Positions 23,201 to 30,142 of a stretch of DNA of 64,000 bases are shown here, in pieces (position 1 is the stretch's first letter; each line of letters starts with the position of its first letter). The notes beneath the pieces were generated by a model that searched no databases, was not told the origin of the DNA, and saw only the letters and a program-made list of their open reading frames with translations. This DNA is from Pseudomonas orientalis (lineage in GTDB: Bacteria; Pseudomonadota; Gammaproteobacteria; Pseudomonadales; Pseudomonadaceae): the NCBI RefSeq assembly GCF_022807995.1, contig NZ_CP094351.1:122501-186500 (forward strand), given 5' to 3'. The position numbers and the translations under genes are program-made.

Positions 23201-26200
23201 ACCGGCACGCCGTTCTTATCCACAAGGCTGGCGGTGTAAACGATGTTGCCGCCTTCACCAACAGTAGTGGTGGCGCTCAGAACCACGTCGACTTTATCGA
23301 TGGTGTCGTTGATCGTTGTCGTTGCGCCGTTGCCTGCAACTTCCAGTTTTTCGAAGTTGCCGCCAGTGGTTTCGGTGATCTGAACGGTCTTAGTGCTTTT
23401 GTCGATAAACACGTCATCGCTTGGAGCAGGCACGGTGACGGAACCGACGGTATCGCCGGCTTTGATCGTGATGCTCGAGCCATTATCCAACTTCAGATTG
23501 ACGTCACTGCCCGCTTTATTGGAAAGCGTCGCGGTGTACGTGATCTGACCACCTTCGTTTGCCTGGGCCGGAGCCGTCAGGGTGACGGTAGTGGTGTTAT
23601 CAGTGCCTGGGGTATCAGTAACGGTGGTGTTGACGGGCGTAGTGCCTGGCACCAGATTTTCGAAGTGCTCGCCACCAGTGACAGTCTTGATAGCAGTGGT
23701 GACGGTCTGATCGCCTTTGTACACGTCATCCGGTGCAATAACCGAAACGCTGGCGCTCGATTGGTTAACACCGATGGTGATGCTCTGTCCGTTATCCAGC
23801 GTCACGGTCAGCGGGTTGGTGATGTTAGTCACCGGCGCGCCGTTCTTATCCACAAGGCTGGCGGTGTAAACGATGTTGCCGCCTTCACCAACAGTAGTGG
23901 TGGCGGTCAGGACCACGTCGACCTTGTCGATGGTGTCGTTGATCGCAGTGGTTGCGCCGTTGCCAGCAACTTCCAACTTCTCAAAGTTGCCGCCCGTTGC
24001 GTCGGTAATCTTGACCGTCTGCGTGCTCTTGTCGATGAACACGTCATCGCTTGGCGCAGGGACGGTGACGGTGCCGACGGTATCGCCAGCCTTGATGATA
24101 ATCGACGAACCGTTATCCAACTTCAGCGTGACGTCGCTGCCCGCTTTATTGGAAAGCGTGGCCGTGTAGGTGATCTGGCCACCCTCGTTGACTGCGCTTG
24201 GCGCGGTCAGCGTAACAGTGGTGGTGTTGTCGGTGCCCGGAGTATCAGTAACGGTGGTGTTAACTGGCGTAGTGCCTGGCACCAGATTTTCGAAGTGCTC
24301 GCCGCCAGTGACAGTCTTGATAGCAGTGGTGACGGTTTGATCGCCTTTGTACACATCATCCGGCGCAACAACCGAAACGCTGGCGCTCGATTGATTTACA
24401 CCGATGGTGATGCTCTGGCCGTTATCCAAGGTGACGGTCAACGGATTGGTGATGTTGGTCACCGGCACGCCGTTCTTATCCACAAGGCTGGCGGTGTAGA
24501 CGATATTGCCGCCTTCACCGACGGTAGTGGTGGCGGTCAGAACTACATCGACCTTGTCGATGGTGTCGTTGATCGCAGTGGTTGCGCCGTTGCCAGCAAC
24601 TTCCAACTTCTCAAAGTTGCCACCCGTTGCGTCGGTAATCTTGACCGTCTGAGTGCTCTTATCGATGAACACGTCATCGCTTGGCGCAGGGACGGTGACG
24701 GTGCCGACGGTATCGCCAGCCTTGATGATAATCGACGAACCGTTATCCAACTTCAGCGTGACGTCGCTGCCCGCTTTATTGGAAAGCGTAGCGGTGTACG
24801 TGATCTGGCCACCTTCGTTCGCCTGGGCCGGAGCCGTCAGGGTGACAGTAGTGGTGTTATCAGTGCCTGGTGTATCAGTAACGGTGGTATTAACGGGCGT
24901 AGTGCCTGGCACCAGATTTTCGAAGTGCTCGCCACCAGTGACAGTCTTGATAGCAGTGGTGACGGTCTGATCACCTTTGTAGACGTCATCCGGTGCAATA
25001 ACCGAAACGCTGGCGCTCGATTGGTTTACACCAATAGTGATGCTTTGGCCGTTATCCAGGGTGACGGTCAGCGGGTTGGTGGTGTTGGTCACCGGCGCGC
25101 CGTTTTTATCCACAAGGCTGGCGGTGTAAACGATGTTGCCGCCTTCGCCGACGGTGGTGGTGGCGTTCAGGACTACGTCGACTTTATCGATGGTGTCGTT
25201 GATCGTGGTAGTCGCACCGCTGCCAGCAACTTCCAGCTTCTCGAAGTTGCCGCCAGTGGTTTCAGTGATCTGGACGGTCTGAGTGCTCTTGTCGATAAAC
25301 ACGTCATCGCTTGGTGCTGGCACGGTCACGGTGCCGACGGTATCGCCGGCTTTGATCGTGATGCTTGAGCCGTTATCCAGCTTCAGCGTGACGTCAGTAC
25401 CGGCCTTATTACTTAAGGTCGCGGTGTAGGTGATCTGACCACCCTCGTTCGCTGCAGCCGGCGCGGTCAGCGTAACGGTTGTGGTATCGACGGAATCGGT
25501 AATGGTGGTGAGTGCCGGAGTCGTGCTCGGCACCAGGCTTTCAAAATTGCCACCGGTTGCGCCGGTGATAGTGGTGCTGACGGTCGAACCGTTGACGTAG
25601 ACGTCATTGGCCGGCGTATCGACTACCACCGTACCTGTCGATTCCCCCGCCTTGATGGTAATCACCGAGCCATTGCTCAAGGTGACGCTCACCGGCGTCT
25701 GCGCCGGGTTGGTCAGGGTCGCGGTGTAAGTGATCTGACCGCCTTCGGTGACGGTCGTGTCGGCAGTCAGCGTAACGGCGGTGGCATCGACCGAATCAGT
25801 GATTGTAGTAACCGCAGGCGTCGTGTTCGGCACCAGGTTTTCGAAGTTGCCGCCGGTTGCACCGGTAATGGTGGTGCTGACGGTCGAACCGTTGACGTAG
25901 ACGTCGTTGGCCGGCGTATCGACAACAACAGTACCTGTGGACTCACCCGCCTTGATGGTAATCACCGAGCCATTGCTCAAGGTGACGCTCACCGGCGTCT
26001 GCGCCGGGTTGGTCAGGGTCGCGGTGTAAGTGATCTGACCGCCTTCGGTCACGGTCGAACCGGCCGTCAGCGTGACAGTGGTGGTATCGACCACATCAGT
26101 AATGGTGGTGACCGCAGGCGTGGTGCTCGGCACCAGGCTTTCGAAATTGCCGCCGGTTGCGCCAGTAATGGTGGTGCTGATGGTGCTGCCATTAACGTAG

Positions 26201-28404
26201 ACGTCGTTCGGCGGCGTATCGACGATCACGCTGCCAACCGACTCACCCGCCTTGATGGTAATCACCGAACCATTGCTCAAGGTGACGCTCACCGGGGTTT
26301 GTGCCGGGTTGGTCAGGGTGGCGGTGTAGGTGATCTGACCGCCTTCGGTCACGGTCGAACCGGCCGTCAGCGTGACAGTGGTGGTATCGACCACATCAGT
26401 AATGGTGGTGACCGCAGGCGTGGTGCTCGACACCACGCTTTCGAAATTGCCACCGGTTGCACCGGTAATGGTGGTGCTGACGGTCGAGCCATTAACGTAG
26501 ACATCATTGGCCGGAGTATCGACAACAACAGTACCTGTGGACTCACCCGCCTTGATGGTAATCATCGAGCCATTGCTCAAGGTGACGCTCACCGGGGTTT
26601 GTGCCGGGTTGGTCAGGGTGGCGGTGTAAGTGATCTGACCGCCTTCGGTCACGGTCGTGTCGGCAGTCAGCGTAACGGCGGTGGCATCGACCGAATCAGT
26701 GATCGTAGTAACCGCAGGCGTCGTGCTCGGCACCAGGTTTTCAAAGTTGCCGCCGGTCGCGCCGGTAATGGTGGTGCTGATGGTCGAACCATTAACGTAG
26801 ACGTCGTTGGCCGGGGTATCGACTACCACCGTACCCGTCGACTCACCCGCCTTGATGGTAATCACCGAACCATTGCTCAAGGTGACGTTCACCGGCGTCT
26901 GCGCCGGGTTGGTCAGGGTCGCGGTGTAGGTGATCTGACCGCCTTCGGTCACGGTCGTGTCGGCAGTCAGCGTAACGGCGGTGGCATCGACCGAATCAGT
27001 GATTGTAGTAACCGCAGGCGTCGTGCTCGGCACCAGGTTTTCAAAGTTACCGCCGGTTGCGCCGGTAATGGTGGTGCTGATGGTCGAACCATTAACGTAG
27101 ACGTCGTTGGCCGGGGTATCGACTACCACCGTACCCGTCGACTCACCCGCCTTGATGGTAATCACCGAACCATTGCTCAAGGTGACGTTCACCGGCGTCT
27201 GCGCCGGGTTGGTCAGGGTGGCGGTGTAAGTGATCTGACCGCCTTCGGTCACAGTCGAACCGGCCGTCAGGGTGACAGTGGTGGCATCGACCGAATCAGT
27301 AATAGTGGTAACCGCAGGCGTCGTGCTCGGCACCAGGTTTTCGAAGTTGCCACCGGTTGCGCCGGTAATGGTGGTGCTGACGGTCGAGCCATTAACGTAG
27401 ACATCATTGGCCGGGGTATCGACAACAACAGTACCTGTCGACTCACCCGCCTTGATGGTAATCACCGAACCATTGCTCAAGGTGACGCTCACCGGCGTCT
27501 GCGCCGGGTTGGTCAGGGTCGCGGTGTAAGTGATCTGGCCACCTTCAGTCACGCTCGAACCAGCCGTCAAGGTCACGGTGGTGGTGTCGAGGGTGTCGGT
27601 AATCTGCGTCACGGCCGGGTTAGGGTCGAGGGTCAGTACCAGGTTGTTGCCGCCGGTGGTGCCGGTGACGTTGACACTGATCTGGCTCGCGTCGAGGTAC
27701 GGGCTGTCGTTAGGCGCCAGGGGCACGTTGACGGTGCCGGTCAACTGGCCGGACGGGATGGTGATCACCGCGCCGTTGGACAGGGTGATGGCCAGGTCGC
27801 TGGTGCCGGCCTGGGTCACGGTGGCGGTGTAGGTCAGCACGCCTCCGGCTTCGGTGATGCTAGGCGTGGCGCTCAGGCTCAAGGTCGCAGGCTGCAGCGC
27901 CAGGTTGCCGTTGCCGGTAGAAGCCTGGGCACCCGTAAAGGTGTTCAGGGTTGATGTGCCCTGGCCGATAGGGGCGGTGGGAAAGCCGATAGTCGGATCG
28001 ACACGCCCGGCGGTCGCGTCCAGCACCACAAAACTGTGGCCGCCGCCCGCCGCGCCATTACCGGCAGCGGTGGCGCCGGCGGCAGTGGCTTCCAGTTCGG
28101 TGGTCGGGTCGGCGCCGGCGGCGATGGCTTGCTGCAGTTCGGCAACCGACGGCGCGGCCTGCTCGGTAGCGGCGGCCAGGTCGGCGGTGGCGTCCGGCAT
28201 GTCGGCGCTCCACTGGGTGTCGCGGCCCAGGTCCAACGTGCGCCCATCCGCGAGTTCCAGGCTCACTGCGCCCGACAGGCCTGTATCAATCTGGTCGCCC
28301 GCGAACAGGCGATCACCCTCAACCAGCACACGGCGCGTGCCTTCCGGAGAAATAACGAACACTTGACCAACAATGCTTTTGACGATGGCAACAACATTGC
28401 TCAT
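14218..28404 (-). CDS. lapA: LapA-type giant surface adhesin
   Basis: A type I-secreted repeats-in-toxin adhesin of about 4,728 residues that anchors cells to surfaces. The start is the ATG at 28404, with GGAG upstream; an upstream ATG at 28467 adds 21 residues that do not fit the family. Domains in order: N-terminal retention module (1-105); LapG site TAAG at 107-110, repeated at 112-115; one divergent and seven near-identical 100-residue Ig-like repeats; twelve 210-residue two-part repeats; a Calx-beta-like domain; cadherin-like domains (VNDAPVATGG); a PA14-like segment; a von Willebrand A domain with MIDAS DSSGSMSS; RTX nonapeptides (GGNDVLDGG, GNDTLIGGQ); and a C-terminal secretion signal. 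LapG and LapD lie downstream, and the LapEBC secretion genes are divergent upstream. Confidence 0.96.
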   Translation of the reverse strand: MSNVVAIVKSIVGQVFVISPEGTRRVLVEGDRLFAGDQIDTGLSGAVSLELADGRTLDLGRDTQWSADMPDATADLAAATEQAAPSVAELQQAIAAGADPTTELEATAAGATAAGNGAAGGGHSFVVLDATAGRVDPTIGFPTAPIGQGTSTLNTFTGAQASTGNGNLALQPATLSLSATPSITEAGGVLTYTATVTQAGTSDLAITLSNGAVITIPSGQLTGTVNVPLAPNDSPYLDASQISVNVTGTTGGNNLVLTLDPNPAVTQITDTLDTTTVTLTAGSSVTEGGQITYTATLTNPAQTPVSVTLSNGSVITIKAGESTGTVVVDTPANDVYVNGSTVSTTITGATGGNFENLVPSTTPAVTTITDSVDATTVTLTAGSTVTEGGQITYTATLTNPAQTPVNVTLSNGSVITIKAGESTGTVVVDTPANDVYVNGSTISTTITGATGGNFENLVPSTTPAVTTITDSVDATAVTLTADTTVTEGGQITYTATLTNPAQTPVNVTLSNGSVITIKAGESTGTVVVDTPANDVYVNGSTISTTITGATGGNFENLVPSTTPAVTTITDSVDATAVTLTADTTVTEGGQITYTATLTNPAQTPVSVTLSNGSMITIKAGESTGTVVVDTPANDVYVNGSTVSTTITGATGGNFESVVSSTTPAVTTITDVVDTTTVTLTAGSTVTEGGQITYTATLTNPAQTPVSVTLSNGSVITIKAGESVGSVIVDTPPNDVYVNGSTISTTITGATGGNFESLVPSTTPAVTTITDVVDTTTVTLTAGSTVTEGGQITYTATLTNPAQTPVSVTLSNGSVITIKAGESTGTVVVDTPANDVYVNGSTVSTTITGATGGNFENLVPNTTPAVTTITDSVDATAVTLTADTTVTEGGQITYTATLTNPAQTPVSVTLSNGSVITIKAGESTGTVVVDTPANDVYVNGSTVSTTITGATGGNFESLVPSTTPALTTITDSVDTTTVTLTAPAAANEGGQITYTATLSNKAGTDVTLKLDNGSSITIKAGDTVGTVTVPAPSDDVFIDKSTQTVQITETTGGNFEKLEVAGSGATTTINDTIDKVDVVLNATTTVGEGGNIVYTASLVDKNGAPVTNTTNPLTVTLDNGQSITIGVNQSSASVSVIAPDDVYKGDQTVTTAIKTVTGGEHFENLVPGTTPVNTTVTDTPGTDNTTTVTLTAPAQANEGGQITYTATLSNKAGSDVTLKLDNGSSIIIKAGDTVGTVTVPAPSDDVFIDKSTQTVKITDATGGNFEKLEVAGNGATTAINDTIDKVDVVLTATTTVGEGGNIVYTASLVDKNGVPVTNITNPLTVTLDNGQSITIGVNQSSASVSVVAPDDVYKGDQTVTTAIKTVTGGEHFENLVPGTTPVNTTVTDTPGTDNTTTVTLTAPSAVNEGGQITYTATLSNKAGSDVTLKLDNGSSIIIKAGDTVGTVTVPAPSDDVFIDKSTQTVKITDATGGNFEKLEVAGNGATTAINDTIDKVDVVLTATTTVGEGGNIVYTASLVDKNGAPVTNITNPLTVTLDNGQSITIGVNQSSASVSVIAPDDVYKGDQTVTTAIKTVTGGEHFENLVPGTTPVNTTVTDTPGTDNTTTVTLTAPAQANEGGQITYTATLSNKAGSDVNLKLDNGSSITIKAGDTVGSVTVPAPSDDVFIDKSTKTVQITETTGGNFEKLEVAGNGATTTINDTIDKVDVVLSATTTVGEGGNIVYTASLVDKNGVPVTNITNPLTVTLDNGQSITIGVNQSSASVSVVAPDDVYKGDRTVTTAIKTVTGGEHFENLVPGTTAVNTTVTDTPGTADTTTVTLTAPTAVNEGGQITYTATLSNKAGSDVTLKLDNGSSITIKAGDTVGTVTIPAPSDDVFIDKSTQTVKITDATGGNFEKLEVAGNGATTTINDTIDKVDVVLTATTTVGESGNIVYTASLVDKNGAPVTNITNPLTVTLDNGQSITIGVNQSSASVSVVAPDDVYKGDQTVTTAIKTVTGGEHFENLVPGTTPVNTTVTDTPGTDNTTTVTLTAPSAVNEGGQITYTATLSNKAGTDVTLKLDNGSNITIKAGETIGTVTVPAPSDDVFIDKSTQTVKITDATGGNFEKLEVAGNGATTAINDTIDKVDVVLTATTTVGEGGNIVYTASLVDKNGAPVTNITNPLTVTLDNGQSITIGVNQSSASVSVVAPDDVYKGDQTVTTAIKTVTGGEHFENLVPGTTPVNTTVTDTPGTDNTTTVTLTAPAQANEGGQITYTATLSNKAGTDVTLKLDNGSNITIKAGDTVGTVTVPAPSDDVFIDKSTKTVQITETTGGNFEKLEVAGNGATTTINDTIDKVDVVLTATTTVGEGGNIVYTASLVDKNGAPVTNTTNPLTVTLDNGQSITIGVNQSSASVSVIAPDDVYKGDQTVTTAIKTVTGGEHFENLVPGTTPVNTTVTDTPGTDNTTTVTLTAPAQANEGGQITYTATLSNKAGSDVTLKLDNGSSITIKAGDTVGTVTVPAPSDDVFIDKSTQTVKITDATGGNFEKLEVAGNGATTTINDTIDKVDVVLTATSTVGEGGDIVYTASLVDKNGAPVTNITNPLTVTLDNGQSITIGVNQSSASVSVVAPDDVYKGDQTVTTAIKGVTGGEHFENLVPGTDKVTTTVTDTPGTDNTTTVTLTAPNAVNEGGQITYTATLSNKAGTDVTLKLDNGSSITIKAGDTVGTVTVPAPSDDVFIDKSTKTVQITETTGGNFEKLEVAGNGATTTINDTIDKVDVVLTATTTVGEGGNIVYTASLVDKNGAPVTNITNPLTVTLDNGQSITIGVNQSSASVSVVAPDDVYKGDQTVTTAIKGVTGGEHFENLVPGTDKVTTTVTDTPGTDNTTTVTLTAPNAVNEGGQITYTATLSNKAGTDVTLKLDNGSSITIKAGDTVGTVTVPAPSDDVFIDKSTQTVKITDATGGNFEKLEVAGNGATTTINDTIDKVDVVLTATSTVGEGGNIVYTASLVDKNGAPVTNITNPLTVTLDNGKTITIGVNQSSGTVTAVAPNDVYKGDQTVTTAIKTVTGGEHFENLVPGTTAVNTTVTDTPGTADTTTVTLTAPTAVNEGGQITYTATLSNKAGSDVTLKLDNGSSITIKAGDTVGTVTVPAPSDDVFIDKSTQTIKITDATGGNFEKLEVAGNGASTTINDTIDKVDVVLTATTTVGEGGNIVYTASLVDKNGVPVTNITNPLTVTLDNGKTITIGVNQSSGTVTTVAPNDVYKGDQTVTTAIKTVTGGEHFENLVPGTTTVNTIVTDTPGSTDLTSVTLTAPSAVNEGGQITYTATLSNKAGSDMVVQLDNGSSITIKQGATVGTVTVAAPSDDVFIDKSTQTVKITGTTGGNFEGVTVTPGGATTTINDTIDDVTVMLKATGSVSEGGQIVYTASLVDKNGAAVTNLGSDLVVKLDNGSTITIGNGKSSNFTTATAPNDAYVGASDVTAKISGVVSGGDKYEHLMVDGSTVVTKVTDVVTNTTLSLSGDASVTEGGTAHYTLNLSNPAQTDVTVTLKYSGTATDGSDFNGVYTVKIPAGASSVPFDIRTLDDRITEPTEKIIITIDKTTGGNFENLVIDKGTVSTDILDNDAPPVIDLDANNSSGASGNDYKTTFTEGTAGPGVSIADTDIRITDPDSTLLTGATVTLTNAQAGDALNLGNNVNGISVSTNNQTGVITLTLSGSATLADYMQRIQNITFTNSSHDPSTTPRTITVTVTDGGNYSNVATTTVNVVAVNDAPVATGGAVTGTEDTALALTWANFGVTDVDSSQASLGVKITDLPVAGKLQYLAADGTTWTNVTSGQTFTKAQIDGGQLRFMPKANESGADGYGGTGIGNKQADYAQFKFQPTDGKDLGSSATVKVDITPVADAPTLNVADNNVTSTGLVKQGWNSIANLGNSGNGAAPDVLKKAIDNAGTPNNTSVVTNVESVDNVNAGSGSKISGLIYMEAGKSYTFSGIADDSVVVNVGGKDIASGLWGTNSGKFSGSFTPMVSGYYSLEIYQANQAGPGSFDVNLSINGGAVQNLSTSTVPLYTGITDLTNAGVTVSDLHGSNGDGYYLGYKLNEGLENGSVKLSKVTTALTDTDGSETLSVKIGGIPAGSVLTDASGHTFTATKAVGEVNVNGWDLGTLTIKPPTYYSGQFNLTVTSTSTESIGGSASTTAQLPVTVYPAIYSSVTGTSGSDSIIGTDGNDIVVADIGGLNVVQGKNYNIAFMVDSSGSMSSASIDAAKASLTTVFNSLKNSLGANTSGTVNIFLADFDSQVNKSIAINLNTPNALTQLKAVLDSMVSEGGTNYEDVFKTTANFFQSDLATKNTGATNLTYFITDGQPTFYQSGEQTNLTLYGNVKFDDVVTTVNYTPGTSVGKYLDNTHYFSIDTSGAAQLQTWNGFWWTANNLGTVRAQGDGTYELSNLDGRGNGTDTATVANSKSAFALLGGLSHVEAIGINGDVSLTDLKPYDSDGKPQSNIDPKDLANAILGHTEATLPGADTVSGGDGNDILFGDLVSFSGVTGEGYNALQAFVAQKTGMAVASVTTSNVHQYVTEHYADFDVSGAKDGNDTLLGGGGDDILFGQGGNDVLDGGKGNDILLGGTGNDTLIGGQGNDILIGGLGADTFVWKAGDIGNDVIKDFKASEGDRIDLRDLLKGETDSTIDNYLKITTVEGVSTLQVSSEGKLNTAGGVANADVTIKLEGNDWSHTSINSLISGADPTIKVDHTA
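14560..14700 (-). other. RTX calcium-binding repeat array in LapA
   Basis: The reverse strand encodes consecutive GGxGxDxLx nonapeptides (GGGGDDILFG, GGNDVLDGG, GNDILLGGTG, GNDTLIGGQG, GNDILIGGLG). In this family they fold into a calcium-bound beta-roll outside the cell during type I secretion. Another copy (GGDGNDILFG) lies near 14860-14890. Confidence 0.9.
15050..15750 (-). other. von Willebrand factor A domain of LapA
   Basis: The encoded segment begins NIAFMVDSSGSMSSASID, a perfect DxSxS metal-ion-dependent adhesion site, followed by EGGTNYEDVF and YFITDGQP, the other elements expected in a vWA fold. It lies between cadherin-like domains and the RTX array, as in other long adhesins. Confidence 0.85.
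17929..25482 (-). repeat. twelve tandem 630-bp repeats in lapA
   Basis: Each unit encodes two related Ig-like halves: an A half beginning TVTLTAPxxxNEGGQITYTA and a B half beginning VDVVLTATTTVGEGGNIVYT. Twelve A/B pairs can be counted, with an exact 630-bp period between matching positions (for example GTTATCGAGT at 20011 and 20641). The last pair is the most divergent and is about 6 bp shorter overall. Several neighbouring units are nearly identical at the DNA level. Confidence 0.92.
25483..27582 (-). repeat. seven tandem 300-bp repeats in lapA
   Basis: Seven units of exactly 300 bp encode a 100-residue Ig-like domain (TVTEGGQITYTATLTNPAQT...DVYVNGST...TGATGGNFE). The phase marker GCCTTCGGT recurs at 25741, 26041, 26341, 26641, 26941 and 27241, with a variant at 27541. 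A divergent eighth copy precedes them toward the N-terminus. Confidence 0.92.
28072..28086 (-). other. LapG cleavage motif of LapA (tandem TAAG)
   Basis: The encoded ATAAGATAAG at residues 106-115 holds two copies of TAAG, the sequence cut by LapG between the two alanines. The first lies at 107-110, the position known for P. fluorescens LapA. The nucleotide limits given are approximate. Confidence 0.8.
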
Positions 28405-28500
28405 TAAATATTTCTCCGGCGATCCGTTTCTGATGATTCCGTGTGGCCGCTCAAGGGGGAGGGCCAAACTGGAGGGGGCGTAGTCTGAATAGTTACTGAC

Positions 28501-28553
28501 GTCAAATTATTGGCTAGATTATTTGGCTATCTAGTTTATGCCAAACTATTGAC
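28501..28553. promoter_or_regulatory. paired inverted motif in the lapA-lapE intergenic region
   Basis: GTCAAATTATTGGC (28501-28514) and GCCAAACTATTGAC (28540-28553) are imperfect inverted copies sharing GTCAA....TTGGC, in an AT-rich patch between the divergent lapA and lapE genes. They partly resemble FleQ sites (GTCAATAAATTGAC), and FleQ is known to control lap genes in Pseudomonas. The match is incomplete, so the assignment is tentative. Confidence 0.4.
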
Positions 28554-28742
28554 CTTATGGCCGCCATCCTAAACAATCGCCCCTGTAATGTCACATTGAT
28601 ATTTATGCGGCGAACCGTCCTACATGTGTGAAGCAGTTCCGCTTTTTGAACTTTCCGACGTACGGTCATTACGGTAGCCATTATCCGACGCGGCGGCGCC
28701 AATCGCTGTGATTTGAGACAAGAAAGTCCTGGGGAATTTTTA

Positions 28743-30101
28743 ATGCGTCTGCACCTGTTCAAGGCAATACCGTTCGCTCTCGCCGCCAGCTTTGTACAAG
28801 CCCAGACGCTGCCCCAAGCCATGCAGCAGGCACTGGATGTGCACCCTGAAATTCAGGCCGGTGTAAACAGCCGCATCGCCGCCGATTACCAATTGCGCGC
28901 CGCGCAGGGTGGTTATCTTCCGCGTGTCGATTTGAACGCCGGCTATGGCCGTGCAGGCACCGACAACGCGTCCACCCGCGCCGCCAATGGCACGGGCGGC
29001 AACCACTGGGAAACCCTCAATCGCGGTGAATCCAGCCTGCGCCTGCAGCAGATGATCTTTGATGGGTTCGCCACTTCCAGCGAAGTCGGGCGTCAACAAG
29101 CCAACGTCAACTCCCGTGCCTATTCGCTGCTCGGTACGTCCGAGCGCACCGCGCTGACCGTTGCCCAGGTCTACCTGGAAGTGCTGACCCGCCGCGAGTT
29201 CGTGCGCCTGGCCGAAGACAACCTGCGCAACCACGAACGCATTTATGATCAGATCAAGTTGCGCACCCAGCGCGGCGTCGGTAACGGTGCCGACCAGGAC
29301 CAGGCCGAAGCGCGCCTGGCCCAGGCCCGCAACAACCTGATCACCGAGCAGACCAACCTGGCGGATGCGCAAACCAACTACCTCAGCGCCGTTGGCCAGA
29401 TGCCCGACCAGCTCGAGCGTCCGGCGCCGTTCATGGCCATGCTCCCCGCCGATCTGAATGAAGCAAGGCGCCAGATGCTCGACAACAGCCCGGTGCTGCG
29501 CTCGGCCGAGTCGGACATCTCAGCCGCCGAGCAGCAATACGCGGCTGCCAAGTCCAGCTTCTATCCACGCTTTGACGCTGAGCTGGGCACCAATGCCGAC
29601 AACAACGTCTCCGGTGACGCCAACCACAGCAACGGCTGGGAAGCCATGGTGCGCATGCGCTTCAACCTGTTTGCCGGTGGCAGCAACAAGGCCGATCTGC
29701 AGTCGAAGTCCTACCAGGCCAACCAGGCCCTGGACATCCGCAACAACGCCCTGCGCCAGCTCAATGAAGAACTGGGCCTGGCCTGGAACGCCTTGAACAA
29801 CGCCAACGCGCAACTGCCGGTGGCCCAGCAGTACGTGGACCACAGCACCCGCGTGCGCACCTCCTACCAGCAACAGTTCAGCCTGGGCCAACGTACCTTG
29901 CTGGACTTGCTCGACAGCGAGAACGAATTGTTCACCGCTTCGCGTCGCCTGGAAGAGATCAAGAACATTCAGTTATTTACTCAGTACCGAATCAAGGCGA
30001 CCATGGGCGAATTGCTCAAAAGCCAAGGCGTCGTCGCTCCCATGGCCTCCATCGTGCAAAACGATGTGAAGCCCAAAGTCCAACTGCCTGGGATGAACTG
30101 A
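28743..30101 (+). CDS. lapE: LapE, TolC-like outer membrane protein
   Basis: The outer membrane channel of the LapA type I secretion system, 452 residues from the ATG at 28743. That start is preceded by GGGGA and gives a clean signal peptide (MRLHLFKAIPFALAASFVQA). Two repeated helical halves typical of TolC are visible, with the coiled-coil segments LAQARNNLITEQTNLADAQ and LRQLNEELGLAWNALNNANA and a conserved LDLLDSENELFTASRRL near the end. It is divergent from lapA and followed at 41 bp by lapB. Confidence 0.95.
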   Translation: MRLHLFKAIPFALAASFVQAQTLPQAMQQALDVHPEIQAGVNSRIAADYQLRAAQGGYLPRVDLNAGYGRAGTDNASTRAANGTGGNHWETLNRGESSLRLQQMIFDGFATSSEVGRQQANVNSRAYSLLGTSERTALTVAQVYLEVLTRREFVRLAEDNLRNHERIYDQIKLRTQRGVGNGADQDQAEARLAQARNNLITEQTNLADAQTNYLSAVGQMPDQLERPAPFMAMLPADLNEARRQMLDNSPVLRSAESDISAAEQQYAAAKSSFYPRFDAELGTNADNNVSGDANHSNGWEAMVRMRFNLFAGGSNKADLQSKSYQANQALDIRNNALRQLNEELGLAWNALNNANAQLPVAQQYVDHSTRVRTSYQQQFSLGQRTLLDLLDSENELFTASRRLEEIKNIQLFTQYRIKATMGELLKSQGVVAPMASIVQNDVKPKVQLPGMN

Positions 30102-30142
30102 GTCACCCCATCGCCCCATCTGTTAGTTGAGAGTGCCCCCGC

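Noticed and set aside
17929..27582. Regularly spaced repeats that might suggest a CRISPR array
   Set aside because: The units are 300 or 630 bp, continuous and coding; there are no short repeats with unique spacers and no cas genes.
14227..27954. Very long plus-strand frames opposite lapA (for example 17260-19695 and 21775-25368)
   Set aside because: They mirror the tandem repeats of lapA on the other strand, have repetitive low-complexity products and no ribosome sites or known domains.
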